Shown: piece after piece, positions 11,690-23,905 of the stretch
Position numbering within the stretch: the stretch's first letter is position 1
How the letters are laid out: each line of letters begins with the position of its first letter
Source: Microcebus murinus
Taxonomy: Eukaryota; Chordata; Mammalia; Primates; Cheirogaleidae
Direction: 5' to 3'
NCBI RefSeq assembly: GCF_040939455.1
Contig: NC_134116.1
Span: 43,849,400 to 43,913,399 of the forward strand
DNA: 64,000 nt
Made by a program: the position numbers and the translations under genes
Notes under the pieces: model-generated
What the model was told of the DNA's origin: nothing
Database searches by the model: none
Seen by the model: only the letters and a program-made list of their open reading frames with translations

Positions 11690-12215
11690 AGATACTGTGA
11701 TCAAGGGATTTTGTAGATGTAGTTGAAGTCTCAAATTAACTGAAATTAAGTTTAAAGGGATTCTCTTGATGGGTCTGACCCAATCTTCTGAACCCAATAG
11801 AAGCAGAGTGTTCCATGTCTGGTGGCAGACACAAATAGATTTAAAGTATGAGGAGTATTTGACATGCTGTGGCTGGCTTGAAGTTAGTAGGGCTCATGTG
11901 AAAAAGAATGTGGGTAGCCTCTAGACGCTGAGGGCAACTCAGGCATGCAGCAAACAGAAAAACAAAGACCTCAGTCATAAACCTCATGCAAATGAACTCT
12001 GCCAACCACCTACATGGAAACATACCTTTACCAGAGACTCCACATAAGACCCCAGCCCAGCCAAAACCTTCATTTCAGCTTTGTGAAATGATAAAATGAA
12101 AGGCAATAGAGCATGCCAAGATTTCTGACCTATATAACTATGAGATAACACAGAGCATTGTTTTAAGCTGCTAGGTGTGTGGTAATTTGTTACTTAGCAA
12201 TAGAAAACTTTGATG
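11690..12215 (+). mobile_element. ERVL-MaLR LTR, MLT1-like (solitary)
   Basis: Recognisable blocks in order are 'GGGATTTTGTAGATGTAGTTGAAG', 'GATGGGTCTGACCCAATC', 'GAATGTGGGTAGCCTCTAGA', 'GACCTCAGTCATAAACC', 'GAACTCTGCCAACCACCT', 'ACCTTCATTTCAGCTTTGTGA' and the end 'TTTAAGCTGCTAGGTGTGTGGTAATTTGTTAC'-like text. This is the layout I recall for older MLT1-type LTRs. No internal MaLR sequence adjoins, so it is probably a solo LTR. The subfamily is uncertain. A minus frame at 11841-12023 is incidental. Confidence 0.65.
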
Positions 12216-13489
12216 AATTCATTCAACAAAGTGTTTTTGTGTACCGGCAAGATTTAAGGCACTATGTTGAATGATTTGAGCAAAACAGTATTGATCAAAT
12301 ATGAAGACTACCCTCTGAAAAGTATACAAACTGGTTAAGGAGATAAAATACATAGATAAACAACTATATGATAAAATAGAAAGGCATTTCATAAGATATA
12401 TGGAGATAATGCTATGGATGCAAAACATTGCTTTGAAGGAAATAATGATGGTAGAGTTGATATTTTGAGATTCTGGAAGGGGTTCCAGGGTTGGATATGA
12501 AGACATACTTTAAAGATAGTCTAATAAAATACTAGAATATCTGAGTTTCTTAAAAAAATTGAAAGTGCTGGTCTGCATTTTTCAATATAAATATCATGAA
12601 AAAAACTGTGAGAAATACACTGGGAAAGATGAATTGGGGTTATCTAAATTGTAGGCATTGAATGGTTACCTAAGGTACATAGACATTATTCTTGAGAAAA
12701 GACAGGACTATTGAGAACTTTCATCATGGAAATTACCTGATTAGGAGAATATCCTGGAAGAATAAAATGAAAGCATTATAAACTGGAATAGAAACGGAAA
12801 ATGTGTATCCCCAGAAAACCAGGTTAAAGATCTATTTAGATATCATGCTAAGTGAAAGGTGCCCTTAAATATATATAGTGACAGTAGGAATAAATAGGAA
12901 CAGAAGGCTTTGAGGGATATTACAAGTAATATTTTTTTTTAAAAAAAAAAGGAAAGGTAGACAAGATCTATCTTTCAATCTGTCCAAATATCTGTCTTGT
13001 TTTTGAAATCCTGAGTCTATTTATGTAGGCATGCAGAGAATGGCACCATGTTAAATCAAATATAAAAAGATGAAAAGGAAAAAATTTGTTTTTATTACAG
13101 AGAGTGGATGCTTTTAAAGCAACTGTTTCAACTTTCAGTGGGTTTTTCAAATAAAAATGTGTATCATATGAATTAAAATGTAGTTTTGAAAAAGTTCTCA
13201 GAGATGAAGAAATCTCAAGCTTCTTTTTGAAGTTGTCTGAAGTTAAATTTTTTAATTCTGTAATGGCCAGAATTTAATAAAAGTCATTACACTGTCACAC
13301 AGAATTAGGGTGAAAAATAGGGTACAAGACTAGCAAACATAAAGGGGTCCTGTATAACACCCTATAGTTTCAATTGTTATCCTTGAAAGGATACTTACCA
13401 GGAGTGAAATCTAACTGAAAATAGATTGGGTCTCATGAAGCCTGAAATCCATCCTCATATATCAGAATATCTGGTTGAATTAAAATTCC
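12216..13489. other. No recognised feature
   Basis: This is unique-looking AT-rich DNA. T9 immediately followed by A10 at 12932-12950 can fold on itself; it may mark two abutting poly-A/poly-T tails, but no element was recognised on either side. Confidence 0.45.
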
Positions 13490-14489
13490 TAATCAAATTA
13501 CTTCTCAAGAAGCTAAACAACTAAGACAAGCTTTTTAACAATCTCTAAAAATCCAAGTAATTAGAGGCCTTCATGGATAAATTGGATTCCACAGTGGCAG
13601 AACTCCAAGCCAGAGGATTGGGCTCTAGTCCTGCATAAAATACAAAAGTGAGCAACTTCTGTTAATTTTCTTGCACTATCTAATCAGCAGAAGGAGGACA
13701 TATCCTGGAGGTGCTAAGGAATCAACTGTTGCAGGTCCGACATCTCCCAGACCTCAATGAGTTTGGACGCAACACATTGCTCATTTGTCTCATATATTCA
13801 GGCCTAGCTAGCAAATTACCACAAATTATCTACCATTATGCTCCCTGTTGCTTGGCCAGTTGGTTGTCCCACAGGCCTTTCCCTTTGTACTGCTGGTGTC
13901 CAACTTTTGAGAGGAGACCCTGGTCACCAAGGACTATGCTTCTTGGAGCTGATGACTAGAGTATGATACCAAATAGCTGCCACTGGAAATTTAGGACCCA
14001 GCGACTGCATGCTGCAGCCACCTGGTACACACTCTTGGAGTAACACTTCCCTGTGTACTGGGCACTTCTAAAACCAGAAGCCATTTCAGAATCCCATTCT
14101 TGTCTCTCTACATACTTTAGTGCCCAACATGCCATAGATTAAGTACTCTTCACCTGGGTGGCTCAGCATAGCCACAGAATCCTCACATTAAAATGGAAGT
14201 GATACCTTCAATGCTAGGTCTAAACCTCACAACAAAGAGTCTTTCCAAAATACAAGAGGATGTGGCGTCCCCCATTCTCAACCTCGTTGCAAAGTGGGAC
14301 CACTTTCTGAGGAGGAGAGGGAATACTTTATTGATAGCAACACCAATATCACATTTGATGGAGCTCACTGGATGGCAGTTTGAATTTTACCTGGCCACTG
14401 GCATCTCCTGCCATACAGGATGGTACCCACAACTCAGTCCATTATAGGCCATGCTTAGAGCAAAGAGTTATCATCTGTTCATATTTTAA

Positions 14490-14655
14490 CAGATTCTTCG
14501 ACAGTAGCCAATTGTCTTTCTGTTTGTTCCAGTAAATAGAAAACGGACAGTTTCTTTATCCAGGGTAAAGAGCTATAGGGATGGTACATTTGGCATCAGT
14601 TGGTGAGTTATTCCTCTTAAAATATGGGTTACTCATGTCTCTACTCATATAAGCC
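14490..14655 (+). pseudogene. ERV pol: RNase H C-terminal remnant
   Basis: In one frame a Thr-Asp-Ser followed by Val-Ala-Asn matches the pattern around the last RNase H acidic residue. Further on, a 'Val-Thr-His-Val' pattern precedes the linker to integrase. There is at least one in-frame stop. Its position just before the integrase zinc finger (14754 on) supports the assignment. This is inferred from short motifs only. Confidence 0.5.
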
Positions 14656-14658
14656 AAC

Positions 14659-14901
14659 ATGTCAAAAGCTCTCCACAATGATCAGACTGATAAACAGGAC
14701 CAAAGTTTCCTTGCCCAGTCTTCCTTAGTGTTATTGCCATTGGAAGTCTGGGCCCATGAAACCTTTGGCCATATAGGAGTCCCTTCCCTGATGAATTGGG
14801 CCAAAGCTAAAGGACTTTCTCTAATACAATCCATGACAAAACCAGCTGTTGATAAATGTATATTTTGGAGTCAAATCTGTATTGGCAACTCATCAGACTG
14901 A
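14659..14901 (+). pseudogene. ERV pol: integrase N-terminal zinc-binding domain remnant
   Basis: This 80-codon open stretch contains a His...His pair ('Ala-His-Glu-Thr-Phe-Gly-His', near codons 32-38) followed about 30 residues later by Cys...Cys (Cys-Ile-Phe-Trp-Ser-Gln-Ile-Cys). That is the HHCC arrangement of retroviral integrase, although the Cys-Cys spacing is wider than the usual two residues. The stop after it and the stops before it show the gene is dead. Confidence 0.65.
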
Positions 14902-15434
14902 ACATAACCAAAATATTTCACCATAAAACATAATTCTTTGACATATTTTGAGATGGCTGTTTAGAGGGTCTGCAAACAGAAGTAGTCCTGCAAAGCTGTC
15001 CTTTGTGGGGTAGATGTGCATTTGTAAAGAAAATCTACATTGATGTAGCAGGTCTTTCTCTGAAGCTCTCCCTTGTCCAGATCCAGAAAAGATTAACTTA
15101 GGGTCTGGCACCTTTAAAGGTCTGAAAGTAACATTTACTACCTATTCTTTCTTAGGGCAACTACCTCTGAGGTTTCATCTATGTAATACTACCACCTTTG
15201 CTAGCCAGGTCTCCTCTTTCTGCCCCTCTCATAACCTGTTTTGCAAAGCTCCAAGTCCCTATTATTTCTGTAACCTCAAGATGGTATAAAAGCAGCTGAC
15301 CATTTCTTTTGAGTTCTTACATTTTGCATGGTTGATGTGAATGTTAATAAATTTGTATGCCTTTTCTCCTATTAATATGCCTTTAGCCACTTGATTTTCA
15401 GTAAAACTTCAGAGGACGAAGGGAAGGTTTTCCC

Positions 15435-15900
15435 TTGGTACTGACAAGATACAACAATATTCCCCAGAGAAATAGTTTTCCCGATGGTCGTCAAATAGAA
15501 TATTTTGGCTCTTTTCCCCTTTGGCAGGGGTCACATGTTATGCTCTATGATAGATACCTACAATGGCCTCCTTTGGCCTTTCTAATTACACATGCCATGG
15601 CTCAAACAATCACTGACCTTGCTAAAACCATGCTAGCATATTTCAGGATTCTGACATTATTGATTCAGATCAGGGTTCCCATTTTACAGCACAAGCAGTG
15701 CAACAATGAGCCTTGGAACAGAGTATTCAATAGAATTTTCCATCTGTCATATAGCCCCCAGGTGACCAGTTTAATGAGAAGACATAACAGTCTCTTTACA
15801 TAGCAGATTTTTAAACTTCAGTCTAGCAAATGGGCCTCAGTTTTGCACCAAGCCATACTTTCTCCTACTTTCAGACATTTGGGCCAACGTACATAACATA
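15435..15900 (+). pseudogene. ERV pol: integrase catalytic core remnant
   Basis: The first half preserves the stretch before the first core strands ('Phe-Pro-Leu-Trp-Gln-Gly'). A frame change then leads to 'Met-Ile-Asp-Thr-Tyr', the first catalytic-Asp region. At 15662 a segment reading Asp-Ser-Asp-Gln-Gly-Ser-His-Phe is the second catalytic-Asp region of retroviral integrases. A stop follows 14 codons later, and the Glu-helix region continues in another frame within the 122-codon open stretch 15435-15803. The order and spacing are right for an integrase, and the frames are irreparably mixed. Confidence 0.75.
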
Positions 15901-16319
15901 CTAATTTTTACAAGCCCCTCTACTACCCCTTTTATGTATTTAAAGGGAGATATGTCTCATCTTTATGAGGATTCTTTGTACATCAGGTCCTTTAGTAAAA
16001 TCTCTCTCTATGAATACAAATTTTCAAACATCCCCATTCTCTGAGGCCTGAGAGCCATATCAAAGGTTGATATTATTCCTAGATCCAAAAATGGTAGATT
16101 TTCCTATAAGACTGACACTTGCTCATTTGTTATGAGGCCATTTGAACCTAAATTTCCACCACTTAAAAATAGTCAAGAATATTCAGGGTTTAAGGAATGC
16201 ATGATGAATTTGGACTCCCCCTCTGATTCTCTCCAGGATATTAAAATTATTGTTCCAGGACCATTTCCACAGATGGTGTAGACTACCAAGAAGAGAGATA
16301 GGCAATTCTATTTAGTAAA

Positions 16320-17160
16320 AGAAAATCATAGTGGTGCATAATGTTGGAAATGAAACCCTTCCCCACAATGATACCCGAAAACTCCTCCTTTATAATAATT
16401 CATGTTGGAAAGAAAGCAATGTCAAACAACAAAATGCCTATAAGAATTAAAAAAAAAAAAATAAAAAGCAGCAGCACACTCATATGTTGGCTCTTGGCCT
16501 TGATATTATTGGCCCCTACTTCTTATCAAACTACTGAAAGTCCCAACTATACCTTAATTGGGAAAATCTCAGCAGAAGACTGTACACTCTTGGTTCTCCA
16601 GTGACTGGTCACACTGTAAAGTCCTGTTTTAGAAGGTGGGACCTCTCAGACTGGAGTGACATTTTAGACATTACAGTTTGCTTGCCCTGAAACTCTACCC
16701 TGCTTTGCAATACCTGTAAAACTGGAAGTACTGCCCCCTCTTATTGTAATAGTATTATTAATGTGTACCTTGTTAGGCCTCCATGGGACCAAGTCCAATG
16801 CCCCCTAAAAAAACCGTGTTCTCCCTCTTTACTTTGGATGTGTATTACAACATTCATCTTTCCTCTACCCCGAAGCCACAAACAAAGTCCATGCGTGCTA
16901 ATCTTTCTTGGCCTTCCTGATTATATAAATTTTAATCATTCCCCTACTCTGACTAAAGATAATCAATGTGCCATATTCATATTTATAATATTTGGACTTG
17001 CCACCACTTTGAGGCTTGCTAAAATGGATGCAGGAACAATTATTCTTACCTCACAATAAAAAATAATTGACACTAACCTACAAAAGTCCAAAACTCTAGT
17101 ATTTTAAATACAGCAAATATTAGGCCTGCTTAAGTAAGGCCAGGGAAACCTGACAAAAAT
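16320..17160 (+). pseudogene. ERV env surface-subunit region, unrecognisable frames
   Basis: Lying between integrase and the TM trace, this should be env SU. Open stretches at 16341-16604 and 16763-17059 include hydrophobic, proline- and cysteine-containing runs, but I cannot match them to a family. Assignment is by position only. Confidence 0.4.
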
Positions 17161-17180
17161 AGTTTGGTAATATATCATCT

Positions 17181-17290
17181 CTTGATTATTTATTAGCTAA
17201 TCAAAGAGGTGTTTGTAACATTATTAATACTTGTACATGGATTAACAACACTAGTTCAGTGGCCACTTCAACAAATGTATGAACTATGAA
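17181..17290 (+). pseudogene. ERV env transmembrane-subunit remnant
   Basis: One frame from 17181 reads a Leu-Asp-Tyr-Leu-Leu-Ala run, a Gly-Val-Cys about ten residues in, and then a Cys-Thr-Trp-Ile-Asn. This is the conserved TM ectodomain layout around the disulfide-bonded loop of gamma-type envelopes. One cysteine of the usual cluster is missing. There are stops upstream and downstream. The segment fixes the orientation and class of the ERV. Confidence 0.65.
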
Positions 17291-17574
17291 ATCGTCATCA
17301 TAAAATAACAAAACCCATGCCTTTAACATATTCCATAATTCAACCAAAATATTACTTAACCTTTGTCATCACTGATTTATTTTCCTAATTAACACCAAAC
17401 AAATAAGTTACTGGTTAATTGCTGGCCTTCAGGGACTTCATGCTTTTACTTGGTTATATTTTTTCTACTGTTATAACATTTTTTTTTCCATGTCCTACTT
17501 TCTGGAAAAGTTCTCTACTATTTGGACCAACAAATATCCAAAATTATCCATCTCTAAACTGATATCAAGATTCC

Positions 17575-17597
17575 AATTGATTATAATATAATCAATT
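17575..17597. repeat. 11-bp perfect palindromic arms around one base
   Basis: AATTGATTATA and TATAATCAATT flank a single A. The sequence 'ATCAATTACAATATAAT' that follows repeats part of the arm. It lies near the ERV 3' end with no assigned role. Confidence 0.9.
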
Positions 17598-17639
17598 ACA
17601 ATATAATATGTGATAAGTGCTTTAAATCAGTTTTAACAT

Positions 17640-18060
17640 TATGGTCTAAAATTATCAATTGCTCTTCTCCAGCAGCTTGCTAATTTCCCACTCCAAATAT
17701 ATCTCACTCTCTGCAATCCTTACGCACACACCACAGCTATCTCTCTCATAGGGATCCCACACTCTGTGACCAGGAACCAAATAACTAGAAGCTGCCCCTA
17801 TACCCTGGAGCCCACAGAATTATTCAAATTAGCCAATTTTCAGAAAGCCTGGTAAAATCTAGCAGCCCATACCCTATTTACCATCTATTAGTTTCTCCCT
17901 AGAGCTCAAGCTTATTACACCATCCGAGTTTACAAACTCATGTGACTCTGCGTGGCAGCCTTCTCTAATTTAGAGCTGTAAAAAACCAATACTTCAGGTT
18001 TTCATCTCTCCAAGTGTCACTGTACTGTATTTTTCTCCACCATGAAATGAATCTTTAAAT
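17640..18060 (+). mobile_element. Putative 3' LTR of the ERV
   Basis: This block follows the env TM trace directly and is richer in C than its neighbours. It contains CACACTCTGTGACCAGGAACC and, further on, 'ATGTGACTCTGCGTGGCAGCC', a style typical of gamma-like LTRs. No partner copy at the 5' side and no clean TG...CA ends could be defined, so the call rests on position and composition. Confidence 0.35.
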
Positions 18061-18079
18061 CTTACAGAATACACAACAT

Positions 18080-19455
18080 ATATAGGGGTGGTAGCACTTA
18101 TAAAATACCTACACTACAAATGAAACAGTATTATTTGAAGTTGGACATAGATTACTCAAATCCTAGTGCAAACACTAAAAAAGTTTTAAAAAAAGAAACA
18201 TAAAAATATGAGACAAACAAGAGACAAAGTAAAATCAAATAAAATGCTCATTTTAAACCAGAGAATCCAGAAAAATGAAGAAAAAAAATAACAAACGCAT
18301 TGAATAGAAAACAGTTACAGTGATGACATGTTTTACTCCAAATATATCCATAATCCTTTAAACTTGAATGGAATAAATATAACATTTAAAAGACAGAGAT
18401 CATCAAATTATATTAAAAAATAAATTAAAAAAACACAATGTTTCAACTATATGCTATTTACAAAATATACCCTTTATAAAGACTCAGATAGGTTAAAGTA
18501 TAGAGATGGTAAACTATATATCATGCTACCTTTACTCAAAAGAAAACTGGGTAGCTAATTTCAGATAAGTGACTTCAAAACAAGAAAGAGTATCATAGAT
18601 AAAGAGGTACATAATGTAACAATAAAGGGACCAATTCTGCAAGAAGGCATAATAGTTCTAAACACACATACATCTAACAATGAAGCATCAAGATACATAA
18701 GGCAAAAATTGATAGGATTGAAAAAAGAAATGGACAAATGTCAGCAAATTTAAGACACCTCTCTCATTACAGATGGATAAAATAGACAAAACATCAGTAA
18801 GGATATAGATTCGATGAACAGTGTTATTGATACAATTGATCTAGACAGACATATAGAGCAACAAAATAGAATAGAGGGCCCAGAAATAAAACTTCACAAA
18901 TACTGTTAAATGATTTTAAACAAAAGTACCAAGATTATTTAATAGGGAAAAGATAGTCTTTCTAAAAAAGTGTTGGGGGAACTGGATATCCTCATGTAGA
19001 AGAATAAAGTTGGGCCTTCACCTGACACCACATACAAATAACTCAAATGTGCCAAAAAGGTAAATGTAAGAGTTGAAACCACAAAACTCAGAAGAAAATA
19101 AGGAGAAAACCTTTATGACATTTGATTTACAATGATTTATTTTGTATAAATAAAAACACAAGCAACAGAAGAAAAAAAGATCAATTGCACTTCATTAATT
19201 TTAACATTTCTGCACAGCAAAGGATATAATGAATAGAGAAGGCAATACATATAATGAGAAAAATATTTGTAAATGATATATCTGATAAGGCATTAATATC
19301 CAAAATATATAAAGAACTCCTATAACTCAATAACAAAAAAGTCTGATGAAAAAATCAAAGGACTTAAATGGACATGACTCCAAAGAAGTTATACAAATGG
19401 CCGATAAATACATGAAAAGATGACAAACATCACTAATCTTTAGGTATGTGCAAGT
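18080..19455 (+). mobile_element. Old L1M ORF2 remnant with large internal deletion
   Basis: The first 770 bp follow L1M ORF1/ORF2 endonuclease text ('GGGACCAATTCTGCAAGAAGG', 'AACACACATACATCTAACAA'). At about 18845-18865 the sequence jumps to late ORF2 ('GAATAGAGGGCCCAGAAATAAA') and runs on to 'AAAGAACTCCTATAACTCAATAAC'. Most of the reverse-transcriptase domain is missing. The 3' UTR and tail are absent, so the copy is also 3'-truncated or overwritten. All frames are broken. Confidence 0.75.
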
Positions 19456-20100
19456 CCACAAAGGAACACAGAAACTTAGAAATATTATACATCTGTGTAA
19501 ATGTAAAATATAGTTTACTGTTTTTAATATTTTAATATCTTCAAACAGTTGACCAAGCCAAAGCAAAACAATTTATTATAGTGTTTATAATATATGGAAA
19601 AGTATAATTTGATAATAGCACAAACGTTGGGAGAAAAGAAATGGACATAAATAGTTGCATCGTTTCATACTCAATGTGAAACATTGTAATATTTGAAAAT
19701 AGACCATGATTAGTTAATAATACGTATTTTAAACTCCAGAGAAGCAATTTTTAAGTATAGTTAATAAGGCAGTAAAAGATAAATGAAATAATATTTAATA
19801 TTTGTCATAATAAAATAAAGATATTTTAGATAAATTGCTAAAAATGTACAATTATATAAATATATCTTATTTATGTACAACAAAATGAACAAAATTCAAT
19901 GTTTACATTTAAAAGTTCAGAATAATATCACAGTATTAAAAGTGTGAAAGTAAAAGAATGATTAATCAGTTTTCTATAATCTGTGTTCTTAAATGTTGAA
20001 ACAAGAATCTGTATGATTATGGCTAACATTGAGAGAGGAAAAATAATTGTTATTATGCTTATATTAATCAGGATTTATACATTTAATAAAAACAATAGTA
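19456..20100. other. No recognised feature
   Basis: Very AT-rich. Minus-strand frames at 19327-19566 and 19541-19747 are chance or L1 antisense. Confidence 0.45.
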
Positions 20101-20360
20101 GGGTCAGACATGGTGGCTCATACCTGTAATCCCAGCATTTGGGGAGGGCAAGGCAGGAGGATCGCTTAAGGCCACGCATTCAAGATCACCTCTGTCTCTA
20201 TCAAAAAAATAAGAAATAGCAGGGTGGTGATGCATGTCTGTAGTTCTAGCTACTGGGGAGGTTGAGATGAGATGATCACTTGAGCTCAGGAGTTCAAGGT
20301 TACAGTAAACTATGATTGCCCCATTGCATTCCAGCCTGAGCAAAAAAGGGAAAAAATATA
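20101..20360 (+). mobile_element. Old AluJ-like SINE with left-arm deletion
   Basis: It starts 'GGGTCAGACATGGTGGCTCATACC', keeps 'CTGTAATCCCAGCATTTGG', loses part of the left arm, then shows the middle A-rich 'CAAAAAAATAAGAAA' and a right arm ending 'GCATTCCAGCCTGAGC'. Divergence is much higher than in the two young Alus, and it lacks the lemur-type middle segment. It therefore predates that lineage. A minus 90-codon frame (20104-20376) is Alu antisense. Confidence 0.85.
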
Positions 20361-21307
20361 CAGACTGTGTTTCCAAAAATGTATTATAATATATACTAGT
20401 AGTACAATGAAATATTATAAATGTGATTAAATATTATATAGTAAAAAGTGAAAATGAATTTTTATTCTGCTTTTGACATGTCTAATTACTAAGCAATTAA
20501 AATAATTAATTTTTGAATTCGAAAGTAGGATGAAGGAACAATATGGGTGTGCTTAAGGAGAAGTTATGTAGTACCAGAGGAAGGGTTTTACAACATTATT
20601 TTTCATAATCGAAGTACATTAGGAATGTGCTGATTCTCTGATATTATCAGGAAAATAATGGCAGGAAGGAGAAGAGGGATTTAGAATGAGAGATCACAGG
20701 CTGAGTGTTTTATAAATTAAGTAGAATTATTGAAGCAATTGATTTCTTCGGACTGGGATAGTTTTAAAACTACATATTTCAGCTTTCATCATTAGCTTAG
20801 CCACCCAAGGTCACAGGGCTCAATTATATATCCTGCTAATCCTTACCTTTTCTTGATTACATGAAGGCAAAAGGAAATATGAAAAAGGACATGTATTTGG
20901 CCCAGTCATTTCTTTCAGCTTTCTCTTTATTTTCAGTGATACAAAATATTTTTCATTCGATTTTCATGACCTTTAAAATGTAACAGATATATCGACATGT
21001 ACTTTCTTACTGTTGTATGCAATGCACTTCAGAAAATATGCATAAACATTGTATATGTGAAAGTTGAAGCAAAACATGACATTTGCAGAGTAGGGTTGTA
21101 TTCCAAGAGATTTTCAAGAGATTACTTTGCTTCTAAAATATAATCTGCAGAAATAATGCTTTCTGAACATGATCTTTATTCCTTAATTTGTTATTTTCTT
21201 TAAAACTATAGACACTCTTGACTTGTTTTTCCCCAAAACACCTGATTGGCCTCAAAATTTAGAATTCAACACACATGTCTAAGGATTTTCTCCTTATGTA
21301 AATTTAT
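20361..21307. other. No recognised feature
   Basis: Unique-looking AT-rich DNA; nothing identified. Confidence 0.45.
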
Positions 21308-21319
21308 AAAATTTATACT

Positions 21320-21968
21320 GCACCTGAATGTTATGGCAGCACAATTCACTATTGCACAGTCATGGAAACTACCCAAGTGCCCATCAATTCATGAGTGGAT
21401 AACTAAAATGTGGTATATACTCACAATGGAATATTACTCAATCCTAAGAAACGATAATGAACTAGCACTGTTTATGCTATCCTGGATTAAGCTTAAGCTG
21501 GTAATACAAAGTGGAGACGACACAAGATCTGGAAAATGGGCTACACATCTATTCACCATCAAATTGGTACTGACAGACTAAAACTATGGTGCTCAAAAAA
21601 TTATAGTGTTCAACAGGGATTTGGAGGGGGAGACCCACATCTTAAGGATGTGATGAGCATTGTAAGGAGGAAAGGATTACCTCTATCCCTTTTTAGGGAG
21701 AGGCAAAGATACACACTGTAACCAAAATGTCTAAAAAAAAATCTGTTATTGAGAGGTGAACAGGTGGAAGGAGGGAGAAGGGGAAGGGTACGCACTTTCA
21801 TGGTGGGTGCAGGGTGCACCACTTGGAGACTGGACAGGCTTGAAGCTCTGGCATAGCGGGGTGGGGAAGGGGGGCAGGGGCAAGATATATAACCCTAACG
21901 ATATTTGTACCCATAGAATTTGAGATAATAAAAAAATAAAAATAAATAAAAAATACCTAAAATGAAAA
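21320..21968 (+). mobile_element. 5'-truncated L1 with 12-bp target duplication
   Basis: It enters in late ORF2 ('GCACCTGAATGTTATGGCAGC', 'GCCCATCAATTCATGAGTGGA', 'GGAATATTACTCA'), continues into a G-rich 3' UTR and ends 'GAGATAATAAAAAAATAAAAATAAATAAAAA'-type tail. AAAATTTATACT occurs at 21308-21319 and again at 21969-21980, a clean target-site duplication. The 3' UTR differs from the 46.4-kb L1, so it belongs to another subfamily. Open frames at 21246-21822 belong to this element. Confidence 0.88.
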
Positions 21969-21980
21969 AAAATTTATACT

Positions 21981-23034
21981 TCTTATCACTAGAAGCAATA
22001 ATTTTATTTTTCAATTTATATTTAGAAGGCATCAAATCTAAAGTTGAATAAAATAGGTATACAATTAAATTAAAAAGAATTTAATAAAAATGTTATACAG
22101 AAAAAGATATGATAGCTGTGGAAAATAAGCTAATGGTTAGGAGGCAGCATCTATGAAATGTTACACTATTCATTGATAAAATAATGTATAAAGGGAATTC
22201 AATTAGTGAATCTCATCTTTAAGAATATGTCATAAAATTCTAGTATATTAAACTTTCATAAAGGTCAAATTTATAAAATTTGAGGATCAATTTTTTTAAT
22301 TCTTTCTCTCCTTAAATGTATCAATTATTTCCAAATGATGTCTGAAATTGGATTGTTGGTCAAAATAAGATCAACTTATATCTATTATATAAATTTATAC
22401 TGTTAAATGTTGATAACTGTGGAATCTTGAGAAATTACTTATCTTTCTCAGATATACTCCTGTTTACATTCATAGGGCAAAGATTTTAAATCTTTCCTTG
22501 GTTCTTAAAGTTATTTTAATTTGATTTAAGGACAGTCATCATTCTAAAAACTTTTAGCTATTTTCTTCACTTATATTTCAGAATCTAGTGCCATCTAATA
22601 CATATCACATAGTAGACATTTAGCATTTTAATTAATCAAATTAATGAATGCTGGTGATGAAGAAAATTCTATTAACCATAGATAATTTAAATATTAAAGT
22701 TATTATTTTTATCTTCAATAAAATCTTGATAACATTTGATATCAGTGTCATTAACTTGCTACAACAAACATACTGCTGCAAAATTTCTGGATATTTAAGA
22801 GTTCAAGTTTATTAGTCTTAGGAAAATCAACATTTTGCTTTATAATATCATTTTTTTTAATTCACTAAATCATTACATTTATTTTTATTTCTTTTTTTCA
22901 GATATTTAATTAGAATTCAACATTTGAGTTTACTTTTATGATTATAAATATATATATATATGCAACTAGGCTCTCTTATAAAATTCATAAGTGAATAAAT
23001 AATAACCTCTTATCTTTCTTATTTTCTTAAAAAC
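21981..23034. other. No recognised feature
   Basis: AT-rich DNA including a short (TA)n at about 22946-22960; no element recognised. Confidence 0.45.
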
Positions 23035-23043
23035 ATATGTGCT

Positions 23044-23381
<338 letters not shown>

Positions 23382-23390
23382 ATATGTGCT

Positions 23391-23559
23391 GATCAGTATT
23401 TGAAAAATGGAATGTGTTGACCAAGTGTCTTTAATAACTAATACTGTATTTACTGATATTTAATAATACTAATGTCACTTCCCTTCCCCCCACCCTATGA
23501 AAAGAAAAAAGTCATAATATTAATGTTATTTAATATGTGATAATATTTACTAAGCATAC
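23391..23559. other. No recognised feature
   Basis: AT-rich spacer between the Alu and a MIR trace. Confidence 0.4.
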
Positions 23560-23720
23560 ATTTCTTCATATGTTTAATTATGATAACTTTGTGGTATCAT
23601 TATCACTTCTTTATTCATACATATAATACGCTTCCAAGAAGTTGAATAACTTGACACAAAGTATAGAAGTAGTGAGCAGCAGCAGTATTAATACTGCACT
23701 TTTGAAGTATTTAAATGCAA
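23560..23720 (-). mobile_element. Possible MIR SINE fragment (antisense)
   Basis: 'TTAATTATGATAACTTTGTGG' then 'GAAGTTGAATAACTTGACACAAAG' and 'AGTAGTGAGCAGCAGCAGT' follow the antisense order of a MIR (low-GC 3' part, then the core, then the 'aagtggcagag' region). Strongly diverged. Confidence 0.45.
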
Positions 23721-23905
23721 ATTATCTTTCTACTAAGCTAATAAAATTTATATTTGTATTTAACCGTCTTCTCTTTGATAACTGGGAATAAGAAGACGTT
23801 AATTTGTAGAAATATTACAAACTCTTTGTTTACAAGTGCTTTCTTGAGGATTTCTGAGTCTATCTTTATCAAAAGTATTATTCATTAATATTTGTTGTTG
23901 TTGTT

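Larger units (their letters stand above)
13490..17560 (+). mobile_element. Decayed endogenous retrovirus internal region (class I/gamma-like), pol and env traces
   Basis: About 4 kb of noticeably less AT-rich sequence carries, in retroviral order, RNase H-like, integrase zinc-finger, integrase-core and envelope transmembrane-subunit traces. All are in the plus orientation and all are broken by stops and frame changes. No gag, protease or clear early reverse transcriptase was recognised at the 5' side, so the copy is 5'-deleted or those parts are too eroded. The TM segment with a recognisable env layout argues against ERV-L/MaLR, which lack env, and favours a class I element. Nothing here could encode a functional protein. 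Confidence 0.7.

Noticed and set aside
15270..15300. TATAAA-like word (GGTATAAAAGCAGC) as a promoter
   Set aside because: It lies within a decayed ERV pol region, with no start-site context or downstream gene.
20104..20376. 90-codon minus-strand frame
   Set aside because: Antisense of an old Alu; such frames are routine.
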